Source: Bolinopsis microptera
Lineage: Eukaryota; Ctenophora; Tentaculata; Lobata; Bolinopsidae
Length of the DNA: 64,000 nucleotides
NCBI RefSeq assembly: GCF_026151205.1
Contig: NC_087076.1
Location: 21,508,828 to 21,572,827, forward strand
Direction: 5' to 3'
Within the stretch, counting starts at the first letter, position 1. The number at the start of each line of letters is the position of its first letter. Under the pieces are notes generated by a model. The model searched no databases, was not told where the DNA came from, and saw only the letters and a program-made list of their open reading frames with translations. A program made the position numbers and the translations under genes. Shown here piece by piece: positions 35,874-46,194 of the stretch.

Positions 35874-36990
35874 ACAACTGATTTTTTCTGATCAGCGATA
35901 ATAACTGCTTTTTTAACAATAACGCTATAAAATGCGCTTATTTCGAAAACCCACCGTTTATTGGCGATTATTTTACGCCAATAAACGGTCCCGTTAATAA
36001 ACGATTAGAAAAGATTATAATCGCTTTTTCCATAATTTTTTTTTGCAAAAGCGACTGTAAGCGCTTTAAAAGCGATAATAAATGCAGAATTAAAAATATT
36101 AGTGATAAAAAATCGCTTTTATTTTAGGGTTGGCGATTATAATCGCTCCGTAAGCGCTTTTCAAAAAACGCTTATAAATCGTTCTTTGGACCGTTTTTAA
36201 AACGCTTTTAATCGACTATGATATAAGCAATTAGATTCACTAGGGAAACTGAAAGTTACAAATTAAAAAGCGCCTACTAATCCTTTAAAAAAACGATTTT
36301 TTATTTTAAGTTGATAAGCCGAGCGTGCTAAATCACTCTACAGTCGATCTTCGAAATTTTTCTAAAAGGCCCCCCGACAGTTGAGACCAACATCATTCGA
36401 TGTATTTTCGGACGCTGATTCCGAATCACCCCCCATGATCCATAGGGTTAAAATGCTCCCTTAGCGAGATATTGGCGAAAAACTGTCTTGATCACGTGAT
36501 ATGACCATATACGGAAGTTAGTCTAATTTCTCGTTAGGGTTAGGGTTTCAGCATATGCTTTTGTTAAAGATTGGGTTAGGGTTAGGGTTGGGATCAGATT
36601 AGAGGGCCATGATTTCGAATAGTCATTCAGGGCCACCAAGAGAACGTGTTTAAAAAGTCACGTGACAGTCGAGTGTAGAGTGATTAATCATCATCCTTAA
36701 TAAGCGGTTTAAATCGATTATAAAACGATTATAAGCGACAATAAGCGATTTTTCGAAATCTGATAATAAGCGATATTTTCACTATATGATCAGCGCTTAT
36801 AAACGCTTTTCTTGAAATTTTCCTACTGAAAAGCGTTTATAAGCGCTTATTTATTTGCTGTCTATAAGCGATTATAAACGATTATAAGCGCTTCTTTACG
36901 TAATTGGAACGAGGACAAAATTAACAAAAAAATTACGCGATATTATAAGCGATTATTACGCTTAGGCGTTAAATATAGACATAGTTATAA
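35874..36990. repeat. Foldback region rich in AAGCGATTATAA words
   Basis: Two flanks (about 35890-36290 and 36690-36965) are packed with GCGATTATAA/TTATAATCGC words. Between them, AATCACTCTACAGTCGA (36331-36347) is inverted with one mismatch at 36669-36685. A perfect 14-bp hairpin (ACCGTTTATTGGCG, 35953-35989, 9-base loop) lies on the left. Two pairs of TTAGGG repeats sit in the loop (36534-36546, 36576-36587). No protein is visible. A non-autonomous DNA transposon with subterminal repeats is a reasonable guess. Confidence 0.55.
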
Positions 36991-37505
36991 GAAGTGTTCT
37001 TTCGGCATTTTATTTTTAGTTTAACTTTAAGCGCGCAAAGCCGTGTAGTAGTGCTAGGGTTAAATTTAAATGATTTTTCAGCGTAAGGCTGTTGGCCGTA
37101 AATGTTGGCGAAAATTAAAGTTTTTAAATATTCGGAAAAAAGTTTTGGGTAGAGTCATGTCAAAGATGTTGTAAAGTAGAATCGTTAGAATTCTCTTTAG
37201 TTCACTTTATTTACAACGTCCTATGAAGCAGTAGGAAAATTGCGTTTAAGTTATTAGGAGCACTATTGTTATGAAATGTTTGGTAGTAATACTAATAGTA
37301 TACTTATAGGGACCGCTACACATTTCCGGGTAGTGCGGCACACGGTGTAAAGTTTAACTGTTTAACAGTTAGTTTAGAATTTAGAAGATTTGGTTTATAT
37401 TATTATTTCATTTTACACGTTAATTGAGTGTATTCGGTTGACTGGCAAACCTGCTGTCAGACCATTTAACCAACTGTCAATTTGGAGCCATCCGCTCTTT
37501 TGCAC

Positions 37506-37646
37506 TTGACTTACAGCCAAAAAAGTTTCAGTTTTATATCTTTTACCGTTTTTGCGGAAATTTGCGTTAAAGTTGATGCCGCGGTGTCAGTAAAATGGCA
37601 CGATAAATATATATCGCCTCGCTTTATATATATGATATAGTAAGAT
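37506..37646 (+). repeat. Dispersed repeat, copy 2 of 3
   Basis: Matches 29229-29390 over most of its length, including CTTTTACCGTTTTTGCGGAA and GGTGTCAGTAAAATGGCACG. It ends about 100 bp before the hAT-like element. Confidence 0.75.
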
Positions 37647-37760
37647 ATGCGTTGTGCCGTCACGCGTTATGGCGTGACGAGTTTTGAGTATATATCCGAA
37701 GAGCCGGAAGTGGAGAGATCACTTCTTAGTTGCCCCTTAATCATTTTAAGGGATTCGAAT

Positions 37761-40596
37761 TAGGAACCGACCGGATATCCGGCTGAATCCGGATCCGGCC
37801 GGATATCCGGCTTCAATATCCGGTTCCGGCTCCGGCTCCGGTTTCAAAAATTTTGCCGGATTTTTTGCCGGATATTTCATTTTTAAAATGTATTTCTAAA
37901 ATCTTGAAATGCATATTTTTCGTCACATTTTAACTCGAATCGCTAAAAATCAAAACTTTTTCACTTTACTTTGAAAAAAAATATTTTCGGCTAATAATGA
38001 ACAGGGTAGCATGAAACGTGGAGAAAAGTAGTTTTCAGAAAAACTTCGAAAACATTTTGACTTACAAAATTTTCGGTCTGAGTGATTTTCGATACGTACC
38101 TCCTGTATCGAGAGCTCCCGCTTCCGAGCTTGTGTTGCAAAGGGAAGGCTTACAACAGATTGTCGTGAAGTATATACTGCCGTTCCCTGAGAAAAGGCAT
38201 TAAGTCCATTTTAAGGCATTAAGTGCATTTTTACGAAATTTTGAGATATTGTTACAAAATTTTCAGGAGAAGATTCTCTACAACTTAAGCTATGAATCAA
38301 GTTATGAAAATACTGTTTTAGCTGTCACGAAAGGCAGCTTAAGTCACAAAAAACTTGAATATTTAGCTCGTTATCCCAAAACCTTCCCTGAGAAAAGGCA
38401 TTAAGTCCACTTTATTTGCAGTTTTTGTATTTTTTGGCCTAGAACTTCCACAGCTTTAGTTATATCGAAAAGATTTGTATGTGGTCGTTATAAGCTCAGC
38501 AAGCAAAAAATTTTGGTACCAATATTTAAAAATTTAAATAAATATTATTTTCAACATTTTTGAACCTGAACACAAGTAGTAGTAACGGGTCCCCCCTTGT
38601 GTGAATTATTGAAACATTTTTTGAAAAATTTGGTGCTTTAAATATTGTGTGTTCAAATTTTTTTAACCCAAATTAATGCGTCTGACTGAATGCGATGCTG
38701 TAAAAATTATTTCAATATATTCGATATTTAAGAAGAAATTTATCCATTTTTCGTCAATAATACATACTTGCAATGCACAGGAGGCTCACATAATTATACT
38801 GCAAAGATATGATCAAAAATATAGAAATGTTGTATTTTCTGGGTTGACTTTATTTGAGGAAAAATGGACTTACTGCCTTTCTAGAGAGGAATCGGTTAAA
38901 TTCAATCCTGATAAAAGGCAGTAAGTCCGCAATTCCCTCAGAAAAGGCATTAAGTCCAATTCGGATGGGAAAATAGTTCAGTTATTCTGGAGAAAAATGG
39001 TTTTTATAGATCAGTGTTGGTGAATTTATGCTTTTAAGCATGTTTAGGACATATGTAATAAAGCTTATTGAATGGGAAAAGCGAGCGACCGATTTCATTC
39101 TCGGTATCAATTTGCATTTGCGGACGGTTATTCAAATTAATATCATTTAATTTTGTTTGGGTAAGAAAGACATATATAATTATATTACTTCATCTTGTTA
39201 CATTTTTACACGGTAAGTTAAGAAAACCATCTCATTATTTAAAAGTAGCCGTGTTCCTCCAAACCTACGACTTTAAGGAACTAAAAGTAGCTGTATTTCG
39301 CCGTTAACCTACACCTTATACTGTATACTTCATATCATGATTGGGTCGTAATTCAAAAGCTAATTTGACAAGAACTAGAAGTGGGGCTCATTGGGTCACT
39401 TAACGTCACTTGCGTCACACTCACAGCGAAGGTATGTGTTTTCTGATCTAGGAACATGTACCTTGCTCGGATATTAGATTATTCATTATTCTACTAATAT
39501 CGATCCAGGATTGTTCCGCAGAAGCAATATTACGAGGTGCAAGGATCTCAAAGGAACTTTTAATCGAATTCAACAATCAAAAGGTCGTACCTACTCGTAT
39601 GTGATTTGCCTTGAGTCACAGCAAAGGTATGTGTTTATTGCCTTTACAATTAGGTTACCTGTCTGCAGGAGTAGGACTAGGGAAAGATGATAGTTTGGCC
39701 AGTAATACTTGTATAAGTCGCCAATGCACAATCTAAAGTTTGTGGACCTCAGTTAAGCCTTTCACTTGTTAATATCAGTATATCTGTATAATATATAGTC
39801 CTAGTCCTACAGACTGGTAATATAATTGTCCAGCCTTATTATCTGGGAGCCTTATTTTTAGGAGCCTTATTTTCTAAGGTCCGACAGTCGACTCATTCTC
39901 GATACTTACCTCCTGTATCGAAAGCTCCCGCTTCCGAGCTCGTGTTGCAAAGGGGAGGCCTGCCTTCCGAGATCGCATTACCAGGGGAAGCCTCGAGTCC
40001 CCCCCCCCCCCCCCCCCCCCGGTAGGATATGCCAATTGCATGTCATTCTTGATAATAACTTGTCTACTAACTCTTGTTACATCTAGTCTGCTCTCGTAAT
40101 TCGTTACTACGTACTGCTTGTAGATCGTTGATTTGATATATTACCCTTGGCTATAATTTCTACTGCTAAACAGAAAACATCATCGGTCTGGTCATACTAC
40201 TCAGAGGAATGCGGAACCCCGTATGCACGTTGCAACAAGTGCTCAGTCAACTTGCAGCTTGCTGCTTGCCTATCAGAATTTCAATTATGACTTTCATTTG
40301 GTTGAAAATTGTACGAAAATTAGCTAAAAATTATTCGAAAATTTAGGTGGGGCACGAGAACTGTTAGTTAGACTGTAAACACTATCTTATTGTGTGATTC
40401 CACATGATAATGACAAATATCTAAAAATAAGGATATTAATTTAAATTTTGCGGCAAGTTCCGGCTGCCTTATATTTTACCCTCCAAACACCGGATTTGGT
40501 CCGGCAGAATCCGGCAGAATCCGGCTAACCGGATAGTAAATTGATATCCGGCAAGATCCGGTCCGGCAGCCAAAAGCCCATTCCGGTCGGTTCCTA
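37761..40596. mobile_element. hAT-like DNA transposon, probably non-autonomous
   Basis: TAGGAACCGACCGGA at 37761-37775 is repeated exactly inverted at 40582-40596. Both ends are flanked by the same 8-bp ATTCGAAT (37753-37760 and 40597-40604). An 8-bp target duplication and a TAGG-type terminus are characteristic of hAT elements. The subterminal parts are dense in CCGGATATCCGG-like words on both sides. The 2836-bp interior has no recognisable transposase. It contains a 57-bp direct repeat (38095 and 39901), several AGAAAAGGCATTAAGTCCA repeats (38190-38960), open frames of 61-82 codons without known domains, and a C22 tract (39999-40020). Since ATTCGAAT is itself palindromic, the duplication is slightly less decisive than usual. 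Confidence 0.72.
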
Positions 40597-40869
40597 ATTC
40601 GAATTGACGGTAGCCAGTCTTACTGAGCACTACCATTTGTGATTAAACAAATCGAGTGATCTATTTAATCACGTCAATCGTTTGGAGCGGAAACTTGGAA
40701 GTTTTTGTCTGTTGACGTTCACTTTGTATTACTTTTCCATTTAATTAATTATCCATTTTAATTTACTTGTTTCCTTTCTCATTTCTACCATACGGTACGC
40801 CCTGCTGTTCGTGCTACGTGACAAGAGCTTGACTAGCATACACTAAATACCAAGAAACGCGGTTTTCTA
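40597..40869. other. Non-coding, between transposon and satellite
   Basis: Nothing recognised besides the right target duplication. Confidence 0.5.
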
Positions 40870-43800
40870 TATATATCTTGTACTGCTACAGTGGAGAAGG
40901 CTAAGGTCGTGTGAGGATGTCGAGAGACTCTCGAACCTAACTATATCTTGTACTGCTGCAGTGGAGAAGGCTAAGGTCGTGTGAGGATGTCGAGAGACTC
41001 TCGAACCTAACTATATCTTGTACTGCTGCAGTGGAGAAGGCTAAGGTCGTGTGAGGATGTCGAGAGACTCTCAAACCTAACTATATCTTGTACTGCTACA
41101 GTGGAGAAGGCTAAGGTCGTGTGAGGATGTCGAGAGACTCTCGAACCTAACTATATCTTGTACTGCTGCAGTGGAGAAGGCTAAGGTCGTGTGAGGATGT
41201 CGAGAGACTCTCGAACCTAACTATATCTTGTACTGCTGTAGTGGAGAAGGCTAAGGTCGTGTGAGGCCGATGTCGAGAGACTCTAAAACCTAAGTATATC
41301 TTGTACTGCTGCAGTGGAGAAGGCTAAGGTCGTGTGAGGATGTCGAGAGACTCTCAAACCTAACTATATCTTGTACTGCTGCAGTGGAGAAGGCTAAGGT
41401 CGTGTGAGGATGTCGAGAGACTCTCAAACCTAACTATATCTTGTACTGCTGCAGTGGAGAAGGCTAAGGTCGTGTGAGGCCGATGTCGAGAGACTCTAAA
41501 ACCTAACTATATCTTGTACTGCTGCAGTGGAGAAGGCTAAGGTCGTGTGAGGATGTCGAGAGACTCTCAAACCTAACTATATCTTGTACTGCTGCAGTGG
41601 AGAAGGCTAAGGTCGTGTGAGGATGTCGAGAGACTCTCAAACCTAACTATATCTTGTACTGCTGTAGTGGAGAAGGCTAAGGTCGTGTGAGGATGTCGAG
41701 AGACTCTCAAACCTAACTATATCTTGTACTGCTGCAGTGGAGAAGGCTAAGGTCGTGTGAGGATGTCGAGAGACTCTCAACCTAACTATATCTTGTACTG
41801 CTGCAGTGGAGAAGGCTAAGGTCGTGTGAGGATGTCGAGAGACTCTCAACCTAACTATATCTTGTACTGCTACAGTGGAGAAGGCTAAGGTCGTGTGAGG
41901 ATGTCGAGAGACTCTCGAACCTAACTATATCTTGTACTGCTGCAGTGGAGAAGGCTAAGGTCGTGTGAGGATGTCGAGAGACTCTCAAACCTAACTATAT
42001 CTTGTACTGCTGTAGTGGAGAAGGCTAAGGTCGTGTGAGGCCGATGTCGAGAGACTCTAAAACCTAAGTATATCTTGTACTGCTGCAGTGGAGAAGGCTA
42101 AGGTCGTGTGAGGCCGATGTCGAGAGACTCTAAAACCTAAGTATATCTTGTAGTTGTACTGCTGCAGTGGAGAAGGCTAAGGTCGTGTGAGGCCGATGTC
42201 GAGAGACTCTAAAACCTAAGTATATCTTGTACTGCTGCAGTGGAGAAGGCTAAGGTCGTGTGAGGCCGATGTCGAGAGACTCTAAAACCTAAGTATATCT
42301 TGTAGTTGTACTGCTGCAGTGGAGAAGGCTAAGGTCGTGTGAGGATGTCGATATACTCTCAAACCTAACTATATCTTGTACTGCTGTAGTGGAGAAGGCT
42401 AAGGTCGTGTGAGGATGTCGAGAGACTCTCAACCTAACTATATCTTGTACTGCTACAGTGGAGAAGGCTAAGGTCGTGTGAGGATGTCGAGAGACTCTAA
42501 AACCTAACTATATCTTGTACTGCTGCAGTGGAGAAGGCTAAGGTCGTGTGAGGATGTCGAGAGACTCTCGAACCTAACTATATCTTGTACTGCTACAGTG
42601 GAGAAGGCTAAGGTCGTGTGAAGATGTCGAGAGACTCTCAACCTAACTATATCTTGTACTGCTGCAGTGGAGAAGGCTAAGGTCGTGTGAGGATGTCGAG
42701 AGACTCTAAAACCTAACTATATCTTGTACTGCTGCAGTGGAGAAGGCTAAGGTCGTGTGAGGATGTCGAGAGACTCTCAACCTAACTATATCTTGTACTG
42801 CTACAGTGGAGAAGGCTAAGGTCGTGTGAGGATGTCGAGAGACTCTCAACCTAACTATATCTTGTACTGCTGCAGTGGAGAAGGCTAAGGTCGTGTGAGG
42901 ATGTCGAGAGACTCTCAAACCTAACTATATCTTGTACTGCTGTAGTGGAGAAGGCTAAGGTCGTGTGAGGATGTCGAGAGACTCTCAACCTAACTATATC
43001 TTGTACTGCTACAGTGGAGAAGGCTAAGGTCGTGTGAGGATGTCGAGAGACTCTAAAACCTAACTATATCTTGTACTGCTGCAGTGGAGAAGGCTAAGGT
43101 CGTGTGAGGATGTCGAGAGACTCTCGAACCTAACTATATCTTGTACTGCTACAGTGGAGAAGGCTAAGGTCGTGTGAGGATGTCGAGAGACTCTCAACCT
43201 AACTATATCTTGTACTGCTGCAGTGGAGAAGGCTAAGGTCGTGTGAGGATGTCGAGAGACTCTAAAACCTAACTATATCTTGTACTGCTGCAGTGGAGAA
43301 GGCTAAGGTCGTGTGAGGATGTCGAGAGACTCTCAACCTAACTATATCTTGTACTGCTACAGTGGAGAAGGCTAAGGTCGTGTGAGGATGTCGAGAGACT
43401 CTCAACCTAACTATATCTTGTACTGCTGCAGTGGAGAAGGCTAAGGTCGTGTGAGGATGTCGAGAGACTCTCAACCTAACTATATCTTGTACTGCTGCAG
43501 TGGAGAAGGCTAAGGTCGTGTGAGGATGTCGAGAGACTCTCGAACCTAACTATATCTTGTACTGCTACAGTGGAGAAGGCTAAGGTCGTGTGAGGATGTC
43601 GAGAGACTCTCAACCTAACTATATCTTGTACTGCTGCAGTGGAGAAGGCTAAGGTCGTGTGAGGCCGATGTCGAGAGACTCTAAAACCTAACTATATCTT
43701 GTACTGCTGCAGTGGAGAAGGCTAAGGTCGTGTGAGGATGTCGAGAGACTCTCGAACCTAACTATATCTTGTACTGCTGCAGTGGAGAAGGCTAAGGTCG

Positions 43801-45705
43801 TGTGAGGATGTCGAGAGACTCTCAAACCTAACTATATCTTGTACTGCTGCAGTGGAGAAGGCGGCTAAGGTCGTGTGAGGATGTCGAGAGACTCTCGAAC
43901 CTAACTATATCTTGTACTGCTGCAGTGGAGAAGGCTAAGGTCGTGTGAGGATGTCGAGAGACTCTCAAACCTAACTATATCTTGTACTGCTGCAGTGGAG
44001 AAGGCGGCTAAGGTCGTGTGAGGATGTCGAGAGACTCTAAAACCTAACTATATCTTGTACTGCTGCAGTGGAGAAGGCTAAGGTCGTGTGAGGATGTCGA
44101 GAGACTCTCGAACCTAACTATATCTTGTACTGCTACAGTGGAGAAGGCTAAGGTCGTGTGAGGATGTCGAGAGACTCTCAACCTAACTATATCTTGTACT
44201 GCTGCAGTGGAGAAGGCTAAGGTCGTGTGAGGATGTCGAGAGACTCTCGAACCTAACTATATCTTGTACTGCTGCAGTGGAGAAGGCTAAGGTCGTGTGA
44301 GGATGTCGAGAGACTCTCAACCTAACTATATCTTGTACTGCTGCAGTGGAGAAGGCTAAGGTCGTGTGAGGATGTCGAGAGACTCTCGAACCTAACTATA
44401 TCTTGTACTGCTGCAGTGGAGAAGGCTAAGGTCGTGTGAGGATGTCGAGAGACTCTCAACCTAACTATATCTTGTACTGCTGCAGTGGAGAAGGCTAAGG
44501 TCGTGTGAGGATGTCGAGAGACTCTCAAACCTAACTATATCTTGTACTGCTGCAGTGGAGAAGGCTAAGGTCGTGTGAGGATGTCGAGAGACTCTCAACC
44601 TAACTATATCTTGTACTGCTGCAGTGGAGAAGGCTAAGGTCGTGTGAGGATGTCGAGAGACTCTCAACCTAACTATATCTTGTACTGCTACAGTGGAGAA
44701 GGCTAAGGTCGTGTGAGGATGTCGAGAGACTCTCAACCTAACTATATCTTGTACTGCTGCAGTGGAGAAGGCTAAGGTCGTGTGAGGCCGATGTCGAGAG
44801 ACTCTAAAACCTAACTATATCTTGTACTGCTGCAGTGGAGAAGGCTAAGGTCGTGTGAGGATGTCGAGAGACTCTCGAACCTAACTATATCTTGTACTGC
44901 TACAGTGGAGAAGGCTAAGGTCGTGTGAGGATGTCGAGAGACTCTCAACCTAACTATATCTTGTACAGCTGCAGTGGAGAAGGCTAAGGTCGTGTGAGGC
45001 CGATGTCGAGAGACTCTCAAACCTAACTATATCTTGTACTGCTGCAGTGGAGAAGGCGGCTAAGGTCGTGTGAGGATGTCGAGAGACTCTCAAACCTAAC
45101 TATATCTTGTACTGCTGCAGTGGAGAAGGCTAAGGTCGTGTGAGGATGTCGAGAGACTCTCAAACCTAACTATATCTTGTACTGCTACAGTGGAGAAGGC
45201 TAAGGTCGTGTGAGGATGTCGAGAGACTCTCGAACCTAACTATATCTTGTACTGCTACAGTGGAGAAGGCTAAGGTCGTGTGAGGATGTCGAGAGACTCT
45301 CAAACCTAACTATATCTTGTACTGCTACAGTGGAGAATGCTAAGGTCGTGTGAGGATGTCGAGAGACTCTCGAACCTAACTATATCTTGTACTGCTGCAG
45401 TGGAGAAGGCTAAGGTCGTGTGAGGATGTCGAGAGACTCTCGAACCTAACTATATCTTGTACTGCTACAGTGGAGAATGCTAAGGTCGTGTGAGGATGTC
45501 GAGAGACTCTCGAACCTAACTATATCTTGTACTGCTGCAGTGGAGAAGGCTAAGGTCGTGTGAGGATGTCGAGAGACTCTCGAACCTAACTATATCTTGT
45601 ACTGCTGCAGTGGAGAAGGCTAAGGTCGTGTGAGGCCGATGTCGAGAGACTCTCGAACCTAACTATATCTTGTACTGCTACAGTGGAGAAGGCTAAGGTC
45701 GTGTG
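40870..45705. repeat. ~69-bp satellite, about 70 units
   Basis: Head-to-tail units start TATATCTTGTACTGCTGCAG, continue TGGAGAAGGCTAAGGTCGTG and end GTCGAGAGACTCTCAAACCT. Sequence subtypes alternate: CTGCAG/CTACAG/CTGTAG, CTCGAAC/CTCAAC/CTAAAAC, and small insertions GGCCGATG, GGCGGCT and TTGTAGTTG. CGAGAGACTCTCG inside the unit is a perfect odd palindrome. Short minus-strand frames over it are repeat artefacts. Confidence 0.97.
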
Positions 45706-45796
45706 GTTCGTTAGCAAGGATGGTGGGGAAAACTGGGAATACACTATAGATAAGTTAAATGATGGTGAGAGAAATGGAAAATTAATATATCTTTGT

Positions 45797-45891
45797 AATA
45801 CAGTAATAGAGTAATAGAGTAATAGAGTAATAGAGTAATACAGTAATACAGTAATACAGTAATACAGTAATACAGTAATACAGTAATACAT
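45797..45891. repeat. 10-bp minisatellite AGTAATACAG
   Basis: About nine units; the first half reads AGTAATAGAG and the second AGTAATACAG. Confidence 0.93.
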
Positions 45892-45946
45892 TGCAATATC
45901 GTCCAAAAAATTATATTATGGGATGGAAACGTTATACCGGTTGTAA

Positions 45947-46126
45947 CTAGTCCACAACACTATTTATTTCACTTTTAAATAAAAAGCTCAATGCCTTGCC
46001 GAGATTGTCTTGCTCCTGAATCTTCCTGTTGTACTGCTCCCTGAGCGAGCTCTTCATCACAGCTGGGTCAGAGTTCTTGTAGATCGCTAACTCCTCTTCC
46101 ACCTTCTGTTGGTGCGCTTCTAACAA
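45947..46126 (-). CDS. Probable terminal exon of an unrecognised coiled-coil protein
   Basis: On the minus strand a CACTTCAG acceptor at 46127-46134 is followed by 59 codons and a TAG at 45947-45949. The peptide is polar and helix-prone, with LLEAHQQKVEEELAIYKNSD near its start and REQYNRKIQEQDNLGKALSF near its end. This suggests a coiled coil. Codon usage is balanced and unlike the flanking AT-rich repeats. AATAAA lies in the last codons and could act as, or resemble, a polyadenylation signal. Upstream exons would lie beyond the Penelope-like insertion at 46195-48330; none could be identified there. The family is not recognised. It could also be a captured or decayed exon. Confidence 0.42.
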   Translation of the reverse strand: MLEAHQQKVEEELAIYKNSDPAVMKSSLREQYNRKIQEQDNLGKALSFLFKSEINSVVD

Positions 46127-46194
46127 CTGAAGTGATCATTAAATGTTTCTGATCTGTGTCATACGCCTGTGATATTTGGCGAAGTATATAATAT

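Noticed and set aside
35023-35919. Asp-Pro, Leu-Thr, Val-Arg and Gly-Gln dipeptide proteins
   Set aside because: All are translations of the pure CCCTGA hexamer array in different frames.
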